Part shown: positions 24,419 to 33,370 of the stretch, in pieces
How positions within the stretch are numbered: position 1 is the stretch's first letter
How the letters are laid out: each line of letters starts with the position of its first letter
Assembly (NCBI GenBank): GCA_015655465.1
Contig: JAATEY010000302.1
Coordinates: 1 to 37,407 of the forward strand
Direction of reading: 5' to 3'
From: Gammaproteobacteria bacterium
GTDB lineage: Bacteria; Pseudomonadota; Gammaproteobacteria; Steroidobacterales; Steroidobacteraceae
Length of the DNA stretch: 37,407 nt
Notes under the pieces: generated by a model
Databases searched by the model: none
Told to the model about the DNA's origin: nothing
Seen by the model: the letters and a program-made list of their open reading frames with translations, nothing else
Program-made: the position numbers and the translations under genes

Positions 24419-24482
24419 CTATCGTCGACAATATTCTGTACAGCAGTCGTCCGATGCGACTCGCCAAGGTAGTGGACGATAG
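24419..24482. promoter_or_regulatory. Long-spaced inverted repeat upstream of the DUF1592 operon
   Basis: CTATCGTC (24419-24426) and GACGATAG (24475-24482) are exact reverse complements 48 bases apart, in the 204-base gap between the divergent DUF1592 operon and the outer-membrane gene. The right arm lies where the operon promoter region would be. It could be a pair of regulator half-sites or a long RNA hairpin. No convincing -35/-10 pair was found. Confidence 0.35.
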
Positions 24483-24608
24483 GGGATCGACCTTGATGAG
24501 TCCATCGCAATTCAGACATCGCCGAAGTGCGAAAATTCCCTCAATTCGCCCCATGGGGAACTGAGGGGGAATACCGCAATCAGGATCAGCCAGGGATGGT
24601 GGCAGGAT

Positions 24609-25328
24609 ATGTACACAACCATACGGCGCCGCAGTGTGGACGCCCTGTTTGTCATGCTGGCCGGCCTTGCTGCCTGGTCGACTCCTGCGCTGGCGCAGGT
24701 CGAATCAGGGTCGCGCTGGTGGCTGGGAGCGGGGTTGGGCGGCGCGGCGGTGGATTCGCTTGCGCCGGCGCCATCCGCTGATCGCAGGGGCCTGGCCGCC
24801 AGCGTCGAATTCGGCTACCGGCTCACGCCGCAACTGGGCCTGGGGCTCGAGTTCGGCGCGGTAGCGCCGCTGGGCGGGTGCGCGGACTGGGGATGCGGCG
24901 ACTCCGCCACCAGTTTCGCGCCGAACTTCACGCGCATCCACGCCTTCGGCGAATTCCGGCCGCCCGACAGCGGCTGGCGTTTCCGCGCTGGCGCTGGCGT
25001 ATCGCGTTTCTGCTACCGCAGGCACTGGTCCGCTTCCGCCTGGGGTTGGGGAGACACGCTGGGCGTGGCGCTGGCGGCGATCCTGGACGACGAGCCTGAC
25101 GTGTACAGTTCCGACGGCAGCGGCGCTTACAGCTGCGATGGCCGGATGAAGGCCCTTGGCGGCACGCTGTCGGTGGGCTACGACTGGCCGGTGTCTGTAC
25201 ATGCGCCGGTGTCGGTGGGTTTGCGGCTCAGTGCCGAAGCGGCCAACTTCGGCGCTACGCCAGCCATCGACCTGCCCGCGTTCCGGCACCGCGCCGTGAT
25301 GCTGACGCTGCATCTGAACATCAACTAG
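24609..25328 (+). CDS. Outer-membrane beta-barrel-like protein
   Basis: 239 residues with a signal peptide (about residues 1-30, ending PALAQ). The mature part alternates polar and hydrophobic residues in strands such as GLAASVEFGYRLTPQLGLGLEFGAV, RIHAFGEFRP, GWRFRAGAGVSRFCY, LGGTLSVGYDW and VSVGLRLSAEAANFG, and it ends in hydrophobic residues near the C-terminus (MLTLHLNIN). This is the pattern of a small OmpA/OmpW-like eight-stranded barrel. Four cysteines in the central part (CADWGC and two later) may form disulfides. No function can be assigned. It is divergent from the DUF1592 operon. The ATG at 24609 lies only a base after AGGA, so the true start may differ slightly. Confidence 0.75.
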   Translation: MYTTIRRRSVDALFVMLAGLAAWSTPALAQVESGSRWWLGAGLGGAAVDSLAPAPSADRRGLAASVEFGYRLTPQLGLGLEFGAVAPLGGCADWGCGDSATSFAPNFTRIHAFGEFRPPDSGWRFRAGAGVSRFCYRRHWSASAWGWGDTLGVALAAILDDEPDVYSSDGSGAYSCDGRMKALGGTLSVGYDWPVSVHAPVSVGLRLSAEAANFGATPAIDLPAFRHRAVMLTLHLNIN

Positions 25329-25395
25329 CACCTGCAACCAGGACCTGCGCACCTGGACGATGGCCCTCTGCTGATCGAAGGATGCGACGGCAGCG

Positions 25396-26484
25396 CTACC
25401 GCTTCAACATCGGCAACGTGCGCCTGAATCCACTGGACAGTTCGGCGATGCGCGCAATCGCCTTCTGCCTTTGCCTGCCACCCAGAACAAAAGGCTGAAA
25501 CGGCGCATCGGGCCAGTTGGTGTATTGCACCGGCACGACGCCGGCTTCCACGCGTTTGTGGTCAATATGCAGCTGCGCAATCATGGTGAGTGTGTCTGCC
25601 GGGTTTTTCGCTCCGCCATAGACGAAATTGCCCAGCGAATAGAAAATCGGCGCGCCTTCGTACACTTCCACTCCGTGCAATCGATGTGGATGAGCGCCCA
25701 GTATGGCGCGCGCTCCCTGCTTGATGCACAGGTGGGCGATTTCAGTCTGATATCTGCCTACAACGTACTTGCCTTCCTTGCCCCAGTGAAAGAAGGGAAT
25801 CACGGCGTCGACGCTGGAGGCCAGTTCGCCGATGTCTGTGCTGACCATCGCCTTGATCTGCTCCAGATCGAGGTAGCAGCCGGACACGCCGGGGCTGTTG
25901 TCGAGTGCGTGGATTCCCGGTGGCTCGATCATGTCGTCGGCATTCTGGAAGTAGTAGCCGAGAAAGCCGACGCGAAAGCCATTGCGTTCCACGATGAGCG
26001 GCCGGCGCGCTTCGCCCAGATTGTTCCCCGTGCCGAAGTGGGCGATGCCGGCGTCGTCGAGGGTCTTGCGGGTGTCATTCATGCCATCCGCGCCGAAGTC
26101 CATGGCGTGATTGTTGGCAACCGATACGGCCTTGATGGCAGCGCGTTTAAGCATTTCCACCATCTCGGGGCGCGCGCGGAAATTGAAATTCTTGGGCAGC
26201 TTCTCGCCGCGGTCGGTGAATGGGCATTCCAGGTTCACGATGGCGATGTCGGCCTTGCCGAGCACATCGCGCACACCACGGAAATACAGATCGAACAGCT
26301 CATCCCGCGAGCGTCCCAGTGCCAGCTGCTCGTCGAAATGATCCTGGAGGTTGAACCCCAGAACGGTGTCGCCCGCCGCGGCAATGGTGATGGATGGTTC
26401 GCTGCCCTCCGCCAATACGGGCAGCGCAACACCAAGTTGCCCCAGGGTGGCGAGTGACCGGAACAGGAACGCGCGGCGTTTCAT
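25396..26484 (-). CDS. CapA-family metallophosphatase-like protein, exported
   Basis: 362 residues from ATG 26484, which begins MKRRAFLFRS, a Tat-like basic start followed by a hydrophobic segment; an in-frame GTG at 26499 is the alternative. The CapA (poly-gamma-glutamate capsule type) signatures are present in order: AAGDTVLG (D39), IVNLECPFT (N84, E86), ANNHAMDFG (N125, H126), FFHWGKE (H233), GAHPHRLHGVE (H265, H267) and SLGNFVYG (N286). These correspond to the two-metal site of calcineurin-like phosphoesterases. Single CapA proteins occur widely outside capsule clusters; no capB or capC gene is near, so a role in poly-glutamate export is not supported. Confidence 0.93.
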   Translation of the reverse strand: MKRRAFLFRSLATLGQLGVALPVLAEGSEPSITIAAAGDTVLGFNLQDHFDEQLALGRSRDELFDLYFRGVRDVLGKADIAIVNLECPFTDRGEKLPKNFNFRARPEMVEMLKRAAIKAVSVANNHAMDFGADGMNDTRKTLDDAGIAHFGTGNNLGEARRPLIVERNGFRVGFLGYYFQNADDMIEPPGIHALDNSPGVSGCYLDLEQIKAMVSTDIGELASSVDAVIPFFHWGKEGKYVVGRYQTEIAHLCIKQGARAILGAHPHRLHGVEVYEGAPIFYSLGNFVYGGAKNPADTLTMIAQLHIDHKRVEAGVVPVQYTNWPDAPFQPFVLGGRQRQKAIARIAELSSGFRRTLPMLKR

Positions 26485-26576
26485 CTGGATGGGTGCCACG
26501 GGGCCAGGGAATCGTGGATCGATGATACAGCCGCCAGCTCTTGTCGTGCATGGGTGGCTCGACCATCATCTGCCCG

Positions 26577-29150
26577 ATGGTCGCTGCAAGAACACGGACG
26601 TTGAAATGGCGACCCCCGAATGCAGGTCGGGTCGTCGCGGCGATGGCCGGCGTTGTGGCCTCCTTCGCCCTGCCTGCAGCAGCGGGCGAGTACGCCTACG
26701 ACCAGCCGGGTGACAGGCGCTTCGTGAGCAATACGGCGGTGCTCGAGCGCAATGGCACCGACAACCGGAGCACAAGGATTACTGCGCCGAGAGCCCAGGT
26801 GATGGCGAGGTTTACGCGCCGGCCCGTTATCGTCGACGGCGTCCGTGAAGCCGCCTGGGATGCGGCCACCGCGTATCCCATCACCAACAGGTTCAACGCC
26901 GACATGACGGCAGCCGCGCCGGATGCCACAGCGCATGGCACCCTGCGGATGCTGTGGGACGGGCCGGTGCTCTACCTGCTGGTGGAGGTTGCCGGCGACA
27001 GCACCCGCTCCGACTCCGCCACGCCGCAGTGGAACCGCGGCGGCTATGCGCCCGGGAGCGATGGGCTGTTCGTGTTCATGGATGTCTTCGACGATCAGTG
27101 GGGAGTGGAGACAGACACTCAGGGAGTCTTCTTCCTCGGCGCGAACCCCGGTCTTTCTGCGGTGACTTCGTACATCAACGCCGGCATTCCTTCGCTGGGC
27201 TCGTTCTTCAATGCAGGCCACCAGGATCATTCGCCACGACTGCAGGCCTTCAAGTCATCAGGTTATCGCGAAGGCGTTGGGGCGGGGAGCATCAACTACA
27301 CCTATGAGATGGCGCTGCAGATCGAGGGCTGGGGCGATGCATGGAATCGCGAACTCACCAACGGCACACGCATCGGTCTCGAGGTCGGCATCGCCGACCA
27401 GGGGCAATCCTTTGCATACCTGAGCAAGACGCAGCTGGATGCCGGACGCGAAGGCAACTCGAACCTGCCGAATTCCGAGCGCGTGCGCAATCGGGACTGG
27501 GGTGTGGTCACGCTGTCCGGCTGGAACCGCGTTGCCCCGTTTGCTTTCAGCGGATGGCGTGCCGATGAGGCCATCCGTTTCTGGAATTCGAAGAGCAATC
27601 CCGGCGACCTGGTGTGGTCGGCACGCTCCAGGGACCGGATGCTTGCGGCGATGAGGGCGTATCGGGCACTGAAGCCCGATGCCAGCCTGGCGCGCAAGCG
27701 CGCCGCCGTGCGCGAAGTCTGCGAGGCGTTCGCGGCGCTGCGCTGGGTCGACACGAAATTCCCCGATCCCCACGACCTGCCAGTGGTGCATGCCCTGCCC
27801 AATGTCTGGCAGTTCTTCGACAGGAAGAAGGGCACGAAGGGCATGGTGACAAATGCGCAGGAGTGGACTGCGCGCAAGCGTGAGCTGCTGGAGCTGGCCC
27901 AGTTCTACGAGTACGGCTACAAGCCGCGGCTGGGCGCGGACTACACCATCACGCTCACCGACAACAGCTACAGCGGTGCCGGCAATGCCAGCGTCAGCGC
28001 GCAGGTGACGCCCACCAATGTCCGCTTCGCCGGCGGCATGCCGCTGGACGTGACCATCAACGTGACATTGCCGGCGGCGGTGCCCGGAGATCAACGCGCA
28101 CCCATATCCTTCGGCGGCAACTGGACCGCCAACGGCATCGCCAGCGTCGCGTTTCCCAACTGGGCGGGCGACAGTCGCACCGATGCGGGAGCCTGGGGAA
28201 GTCCCAACCGCACCGGCACGTTTTATCGGCTCTTTCCCTACGCACGCAACAGTGCGTTGGCCGATTCCAGCATCCTGATTGCCAATGCCACCGCGGTGTC
28301 GATCCTGCTCGACATCCTGCAGCTGGCAGTCGCCGCGAATCCCCGGTTGCAGGCGAAGATCGACCCGGCCCGCGCGATCACCAAGGGTTTCTCCATCGGC
28401 GGCAAGAACGCCTTCGTTGCAGCTGTTTTCGATGAGCGCGTGAAGGTTGCGGTGAACGGCGGATCAGGAGCCACGGGCCCGGCCAGCTGGCGCTACAACG
28501 CGCAGGGGCAGGAGTACGATTTCAGCGATACGCCGTTCTACAACCCTGGCGCGGAGGACATCGTTGCGCATGGCACCGAAGGGCCGGGCAACAGCTATCG
28601 CCACAACCGTGTGCGCGAGACGGAGCTGTTCCGTCATTTCATGCCGTATGGACACATGTACGCCCACGAAGAGGGATCGTACGCGTATGGCGGCTACGGC
28701 CGACTGCCCTTCGACCAGGCGTTGCTGGTTGCCACGCTGGCGCCGGATCGGGCAATCCTGATCGACACCAACCTGAATGACTACAACGATGGGTCCATGA
28801 CCGACAACATGAGTCTGCAGATCGCCAGGGGCGTGTACCGGACACTGGGCGTGAACCCCGACGACTTCGTCAAGTTCAACAATGGCAACTATGTATCGAA
28901 GGGAGACCCGCACGGCGCGGCAGGCGCTGCGGTCGAAGGCAGGTATCTCAGCGACTTCTTCTTTGGTACGCAGACTCTTGACCAGGCTGAAGCCGACAGG
29001 CTCAATACCGATCCCTACCTGCTCAAGGTCTCGAACAACCGGACCCAGAGCCCGTATGAGTATTACTGGGGTGGATTCAACACCATCACCGGCGGGCGCA
29101 AGGGTGTCGCAGGGTCGGACGGGTGGTATTTCTACAGGTTTGATCGTTGA
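26577..29150 (+). CDS. CBM9-like plus CE15 glucuronoyl-esterase-like fusion, exported
   Basis: 857 residues from ATG 26577; other in-frame starts at 26541 (TTG) and 26550 (ATG) lack ribosome sites as well, so the start is uncertain. A signal segment (about 18-36, ending PAAAG) is followed by a CBM9-like sandwich domain (about 78-320, opening ARFTRRPVIVDGVREAAWDAA). The C-terminal half (about 420-857) is a CE15-type alpha/beta hydrolase with nucleophile S606 in GFSIGGK (consensus GCSRxGK) and LPFDQALLVATLAPDRAILI. H779 (GDPHG) is a candidate catalytic histidine. The glutamate found after the nucleophile in fungal enzymes is absent (NGGSGATG). CE15 enzymes cleave esters between glucuronoxylan and lignin, which suggests plant-biomass processing. 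Confidence 0.88.
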   Translation: MVAARTRTLKWRPPNAGRVVAAMAGVVASFALPAAAGEYAYDQPGDRRFVSNTAVLERNGTDNRSTRITAPRAQVMARFTRRPVIVDGVREAAWDAATAYPITNRFNADMTAAAPDATAHGTLRMLWDGPVLYLLVEVAGDSTRSDSATPQWNRGGYAPGSDGLFVFMDVFDDQWGVETDTQGVFFLGANPGLSAVTSYINAGIPSLGSFFNAGHQDHSPRLQAFKSSGYREGVGAGSINYTYEMALQIEGWGDAWNRELTNGTRIGLEVGIADQGQSFAYLSKTQLDAGREGNSNLPNSERVRNRDWGVVTLSGWNRVAPFAFSGWRADEAIRFWNSKSNPGDLVWSARSRDRMLAAMRAYRALKPDASLARKRAAVREVCEAFAALRWVDTKFPDPHDLPVVHALPNVWQFFDRKKGTKGMVTNAQEWTARKRELLELAQFYEYGYKPRLGADYTITLTDNSYSGAGNASVSAQVTPTNVRFAGGMPLDVTINVTLPAAVPGDQRAPISFGGNWTANGIASVAFPNWAGDSRTDAGAWGSPNRTGTFYRLFPYARNSALADSSILIANATAVSILLDILQLAVAANPRLQAKIDPARAITKGFSIGGKNAFVAAVFDERVKVAVNGGSGATGPASWRYNAQGQEYDFSDTPFYNPGAEDIVAHGTEGPGNSYRHNRVRETELFRHFMPYGHMYAHEEGSYAYGGYGRLPFDQALLVATLAPDRAILIDTNLNDYNDGSMTDNMSLQIARGVYRTLGVNPDDFVKFNNGNYVSKGDPHGAAGAAVEGRYLSDFFFGTQTLDQAEADRLNTDPYLLKVSNNRTQSPYEYYWGGFNTITGGRKGVAGSDGWYFYRFDR

Positions 29151-29189
29151 GCCAGCGGAACCGTTGCGCGTTGCATGGCCGGAATCCCT

Positions 29190-29729
29190 TCAGTCATAGA
29201 CCAGCGCCGCGCGCAGCGCCAATCCATTCCAGCGCAGTCCGGGCATGAGCTTGAGATCGATGAGTGCCACGAGGGCGCTTACCTGGAAGCCGGACCGCAA
29301 ACACAGTTCGGTGGCGGCGGTCAGCGTTCCGCCCGTGGCCATCACATCGTCGACGATGACGACGCGGCCGGACCCCGGCTGCATTTCAAGCGTGGCAGTG
29401 CCGTATTCGAGCTGATACGGCAGGCTCGACACCGGCGGCGGCAACTTGCCCTGCTTGCGGATGGGGATGAAGCCCTTGCCCCGGCGCAATGCCAGCGCTG
29501 CTCCCAGGATGAAGCCGCGCGATTCGACTCCGGTGATGGCATCGACCTGCGCCCACTCATCGGTGGAGAGCAGGCCATCCAGCGCAGCAATCGTGGGTTC
29601 GAATTGCGCCTTGAGCAGCGGCATGATGTTGCGAAACAGAATGCCAGGCTGCGGGAAGTCCGGCACGGCGACGATGTATTGCTTGAGGTCAATCACGGCT
29701 GGCTCGCCGACCAGCCGACGTTCCAGCAT
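29190..29729 (-). CDS. apt: Adenine phosphoribosyltransferase
   Basis: 179 residues, the normal length. It has the type I PRTase PRPP-binding loop VVIVDDVMATGGTL, the N-terminal VPDFPQPGILFRNIMPLL typical of Apt, and GVESRGFILGAALA followed by the flexible loop RKQGKLPPP. The enzyme makes AMP from adenine and PRPP in the cytoplasm for purine salvage. The ATG at 29729 lies 6 bases after the stop of the TldE-like gene, so it is probably expressed from the TldD/TldE-like operon. There is only a weak ribosome site, suggesting translational coupling. A link between purine salvage and the exported peptidase pair is not obvious. Confidence 0.97.
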   Translation of the reverse strand: MLERRLVGEPAVIDLKQYIVAVPDFPQPGILFRNIMPLLKAQFEPTIAALDGLLSTDEWAQVDAITGVESRGFILGAALALRRGKGFIPIRKQGKLPPPVSSLPYQLEYGTATLEMQPGSGRVVIVDDVMATGGTLTAATELCLRSGFQVSALVALIDLKLMPGLRWNGLALRAALVYD

Positions 29730-29735
29730 GGCTGC

Positions 29736-31490
29736 TCAACGAATCAACGGTGATGGAACCACCGGCGGCTTCTGGGCTACTTCGCGCATGGGCTGAATCT
29801 CCAGGTCATTGACGATAAGGCCCGGGGCGATTACCGACACCGGCACCTGGCGACTGCCGAGCGAACCCGGCGCCGGTGCTATGGCGGGCGAGCCGCGGTA
29901 GGTAAGGAGCTCGCGTTCCGACGATGCGCCAAGCACGTTCCTGAAGATGTTCGGCGTCAGGGCACCAAAGCGCATCCCGCGCACGACCTGTTCTGCGCCG
30001 TCTGGCGTTACCCGGATGATCTGCGGAATCACCGGACCGCTGGGACCGCCGGCTCCTCCCTGGAGCCCTCCCCCGGTCAGCAGTGCCAGTATTTCCGAGA
30101 CATCGGTGGTGGATCCCGCGAGCGCCGCCGGTGATGCAAGCGAACGCACGATGTAGCCGAACGGCCTTCCTTCCTTCTTCAACAACGCCAGGTATGAGGC
30201 TTTCAACTGCGCGGACGGCACCGCCGCGGCGCTGGTCATCTGCACCACGCCGGCCTGCACCGAACCGCCCCTGCCGTGGCCGTTCGACTGTGGCAGGTTG
30301 CGTTGCGGGACACGGTTGGTGAGCAGCGTCAGGAGCTTTCCATTTTCCACCAGCGGCACGTCCTGCGCGGGAACTCCTTCGTCGTCGAGCTCGTACGCGC
30401 CAGCTACCGGCCGCGCGCCGAAACGCTTGAGGGACGGGGTGTCGGTTACCGACAACTCGTCCGCCATCACCCGCGAACCGATGCGGGACAGGAATGGTGG
30501 CACCGGCCCCTGTGTCGAGCGCTCATTGTCCGGCGCGCGCGTGGCCAGCAGCGCCGGCACCAGCACCTGCGCGGTCAGTTCAGCGCCGGCGCGCCCTTCG
30601 AACAGCACGGGCCCGGTGTACTCCTCGCCGACGCTGACCGCCCGCGCTGCCGTCAGGCGTGTCGCGAACTCGCGGGTGCGCGCAACCAGGTCGGAGGTTG
30701 CGGGCATGTCGGACAGCGTGGGCTCGAAGATCTCGAAGAAGTCCCGGACCGGCAGACCGTCGACCGCCTGCGTGTCGGCAATCACGCGCATTCCGGCAAT
30801 GCCGACAGGCGTCACGATACTGAAGCCCTCGCTGTTGACGTAGTAGCGACGCCCGCGCTCCTCGGTGAGGTTGACCTCCGATGACAGGATTTCCGGGCTC
30901 GACAGGAACACGCCGGACAGTTGTCGCACCCGCTCGGTCCAGTCGGTCCAGGCTGGCGCCGACAAGGTGGGCAAGGTCGGCGCCAGCACCCGCTGGACCG
31001 GCGTTGCTTTGGAGAAATCGGGAATCGATTCGCCGGCCTTGCGGTTCTGGAATGCGGCCTTCTTCCGGGCGAACACGTTCACTGCGCGCTTGTATGCGGC
31101 GTCCGTCAGCAGCCAGATCTGCCGGCGCAGTACGTCGTAGTCATCGTCCAGCGCCCCGGCCACGGAATCGGCGGCGAAGCTGCTGGTGCTGGTGAAGCGC
31201 GAACTGTCGAAATCGTAGTCTCCCACCCGCACTTCCACACGCAGTACCCGGTTGCGGCCAGTACCTTCGTCGGAAACTTCTCCGAGCCGGGCGGTCAGCC
31301 GGCGGCCGGATGTGTCATCGAGCTGGCAGGCGATGTAGTAAGGCACCGGTTGCCCTTCGATCCGCAACCCCGACATCGACCGCTGCAGCTCGGCCTGCAT
31401 CGCGGCGATAATGGGATCCTCCTGTGCCGCCATCGACGGGCCGGCCATACCCAGGGCACAGACCACCATCAGCAGAATGCGTGTGCGCAT
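29736..31490 (-). CDS. Exported TldE/PmbA-like protein lacking metal ligands
   Basis: 584 residues with a signal peptide (about residues 1-22, ending SMAAQ). The fold matches TldD/PmbA peptidases: RYYVNSEGFSIVTPVG, FGARPVAGAYELDDEGVPAQDVPLVENGKLLTLL and LPQSNGHGRGG align with the upstream gene. At the zinc site the alignment EGRAGAELTAQVLVP against SGRAAGVFFHEIFGH replaces HEIFGH by AQVLVP (307-312). The zinc cysteine is also lost near the C-terminus (GSLGSRQVPVS against GTCGAESGSVPVS). It is therefore presumably the non-catalytic partner of the upstream TldD-like protein, by analogy with the TldD/TldE heterodimer. Cytoplasmic TldD/TldE process peptides such as microcin B17; export makes this pair distinct. 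The stop-start gap to the TldD-like gene is 2 bases. Confidence 0.88.
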   Translation of the reverse strand: MRTRILLMVVCALGMAGPSMAAQEDPIIAAMQAELQRSMSGLRIEGQPVPYYIACQLDDTSGRRLTARLGEVSDEGTGRNRVLRVEVRVGDYDFDSSRFTSTSSFAADSVAGALDDDYDVLRRQIWLLTDAAYKRAVNVFARKKAAFQNRKAGESIPDFSKATPVQRVLAPTLPTLSAPAWTDWTERVRQLSGVFLSSPEILSSEVNLTEERGRRYYVNSEGFSIVTPVGIAGMRVIADTQAVDGLPVRDFFEIFEPTLSDMPATSDLVARTREFATRLTAARAVSVGEEYTGPVLFEGRAGAELTAQVLVPALLATRAPDNERSTQGPVPPFLSRIGSRVMADELSVTDTPSLKRFGARPVAGAYELDDEGVPAQDVPLVENGKLLTLLTNRVPQRNLPQSNGHGRGGSVQAGVVQMTSAAAVPSAQLKASYLALLKKEGRPFGYIVRSLASPAALAGSTTDVSEILALLTGGGLQGGAGGPSGPVIPQIIRVTPDGAEQVVRGMRFGALTPNIFRNVLGASSERELLTYRGSPAIAPAPGSLGSRQVPVSVIAPGLIVNDLEIQPMREVAQKPPVVPSPLIR

Positions 31491-31492
31491 GT

Positions 31493-33211
31493 TCAGGATC
31501 CCTTGCGTGACGACGGCGCCGGCAGGATCGGCAGGGTTTCCTGCGACTGGCTCTTCTTCTGCACCTCGACCTCGCTGATCAGCAGCGCCGGCGAAGCCGC
31601 CGAAACCGGCACGCTGCCGCTCTCGGCCCCGCAGGTGCCGTTGAAGACTTCCATCCGGTTGTCCGTGGCCATGATCTTGCTGAAAGCCGCGAGCGGCGTG
31701 CCGATGAGATCGACACCACGCACCAGCTCCCGGGGCCGGTCGTCCGCATATACCCGGTACACGACATTCGGCAGCACGTTGAACGCGTTGGGCGTGGTCC
31801 GCCCCGTCTGCGTAAAGCCGCCTTCGATGTTCTCGAAGTAGAGCCCGAACGGCTTGCCCTGCTTCCTGATCTCCTCTTTCAGCATCGCCAGCAGCCGCTC
31901 CGGCGCAACTGTCTGCGAAGACTGGACCAGCAGGTTGGACTGCCGTGACACCGGTTTCGATCCCGGCTGCGCCCGGCCATGCCCGTTGGATTGCGGGAAC
32001 GCCGCCAGTGGTGTGCGTCCCAGCAGGAACGTCTTGAGGATGCCTTTGTCGACCACGGTCACCGGCCGGGCGCGCACGCCCTCGTCGTCGAACTGGTAGT
32101 AGCCATTGAGCGCCACGTTGCCCAGCCGCTCGAGCGTCGGGTCGAACACGACGCTCAGGAACGGCGGCAGCACTGCCTCGTTCAGCCGCTTGGCAAAGGT
32201 CTGTGCGTCGTCAGCGCTCTTCTGGCGATGTCCCTCGATGCGGTGCCCGAAGATCTCGTGGAAGAACACGCCCGCGGCGCGGCCGGAAAGAATGGCCGGG
32301 ACGGTGGCCGGATCGACCAGCGGCGCTTTGCGCAGGCGCGCCAGCTGCGCCACCATCTCCCGCGCTTCACGGACCAGTTCCGCTTCTGCCGGCAGGCCTT
32401 CCGCCGTGCGGGCGAAATACGTGGCGTACAGCGGCAGCTCCATGCCGTCGTCGGCCTTGGTCGCAGCCTGGATGCCCACGCGCCAGACCACGCCCGATGT
32501 AGAGAGGTTCGAGCCCTCGCTGTTGCTGTAATAACGCGTGGTCGACTCGATCGATATCTGCACATCGCCACGGAAGACCAGTGGGTCCTGGGCAAACTCC
32601 GCCGAGATGCGGCGCGCGCGCCGTTCCCATACGGCCTTGTCCACCGTGTAGGTCGCCGGCTGGGCGACCGACGACTGTGGCTGCTCGCGCGAGAAGTCCG
32701 GCGCCGGGCTTTCATCCTTCACCGTGGCCGCGACATTGGCCCGCACGCGGGTAAGCGCCTCGGTAGCCTGCTTGAAGGCGCGGTCGGTGGCCCGCCAGAA
32801 TGCGGCACGGATCGGTGCCTCCACATCGGTGAGCGGCAGCGGTACGCGGCTGGGCCCCTGGGAGCTGAGCAGGGTCTCCAGAGCGGACGTGCCGCCGCGC
32901 AGTGCATGGGTGCTGTCGAGTGTGTAGTCACCCGCGCGTACTTCCACCGTGCCGAACCGGTTCCGGCCCTGCTCGCTGCGCTGGAGCGCACCAAAGGATG
33001 CCTGGATCACGGTGCCGCTCAGATCCTGAATCGTGTAGCTGACGAAGTACGGTGGAATCGGTTCCCGCGCGAGCCGGTCGAAATTCCGCCGCAGTTCGGA
33101 CTGCAGGATGTTGCCAAGTGCGGAGCTGGTATCGCTGCGGGTTGCCGGCACAGCGGCCCCGGTAGTCATGGCAAGGAGACTGACCAGAAACACCCGTTTC
33201 AACATTGACAT
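31493..33211 (-). CDS. Exported TldD-like metallopeptidase with intact zinc site
   Basis: 572 residues from ATG 33211 (AAGGA about 10 bases upstream; a second ATG at 33205). The signal peptide spans about residues 1-21. The HExxxH zinc motif is HEIFGH at 318-323, within SGRAAGVFFHEIFGHRIEGHR. The third ligand expected from TldD is C527 in GTCGAESGSVPVS, matching the family's CGxExxSVPV pattern. Other family segments are RYYSNSEGSNLSTSG and FPQSNGHGRAQPG. A catalytic peptidase acting on small unfolded peptides is therefore likely, in the periplasm rather than the cytoplasm. It heads an operon with its ligand-less partner and apt. It diverges from the NTF2-like gene at 33371 across a 159-base gap. 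Confidence 0.92.
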   Translation of the reverse strand: MSMLKRVFLVSLLAMTTGAAVPATRSDTSSALGNILQSELRRNFDRLAREPIPPYFVSYTIQDLSGTVIQASFGALQRSEQGRNRFGTVEVRAGDYTLDSTHALRGGTSALETLLSSQGPSRVPLPLTDVEAPIRAAFWRATDRAFKQATEALTRVRANVAATVKDESPAPDFSREQPQSSVAQPATYTVDKAVWERRARRISAEFAQDPLVFRGDVQISIESTTRYYSNSEGSNLSTSGVVWRVGIQAATKADDGMELPLYATYFARTAEGLPAEAELVREAREMVAQLARLRKAPLVDPATVPAILSGRAAGVFFHEIFGHRIEGHRQKSADDAQTFAKRLNEAVLPPFLSVVFDPTLERLGNVALNGYYQFDDEGVRARPVTVVDKGILKTFLLGRTPLAAFPQSNGHGRAQPGSKPVSRQSNLLVQSSQTVAPERLLAMLKEEIRKQGKPFGLYFENIEGGFTQTGRTTPNAFNVLPNVVYRVYADDRPRELVRGVDLIGTPLAAFSKIMATDNRMEVFNGTCGAESGSVPVSAASPALLISEVEVQKKSQSQETLPILPAPSSRKGS

Positions 33212-33370
33212 GGCGCTACGATCCTTCGTTGACGCAGACGATTCTTTTGCAGTATCTCGTGCCACGCTGATTTTCGCCATCGGCATGCGTGACCGGCATT
33301 GTTGCCGTGCAGCAGAGTATCCGGCGACACGCGATCCTGCGAAAAGCAAATAATGACAAGGGAGGCAGTC

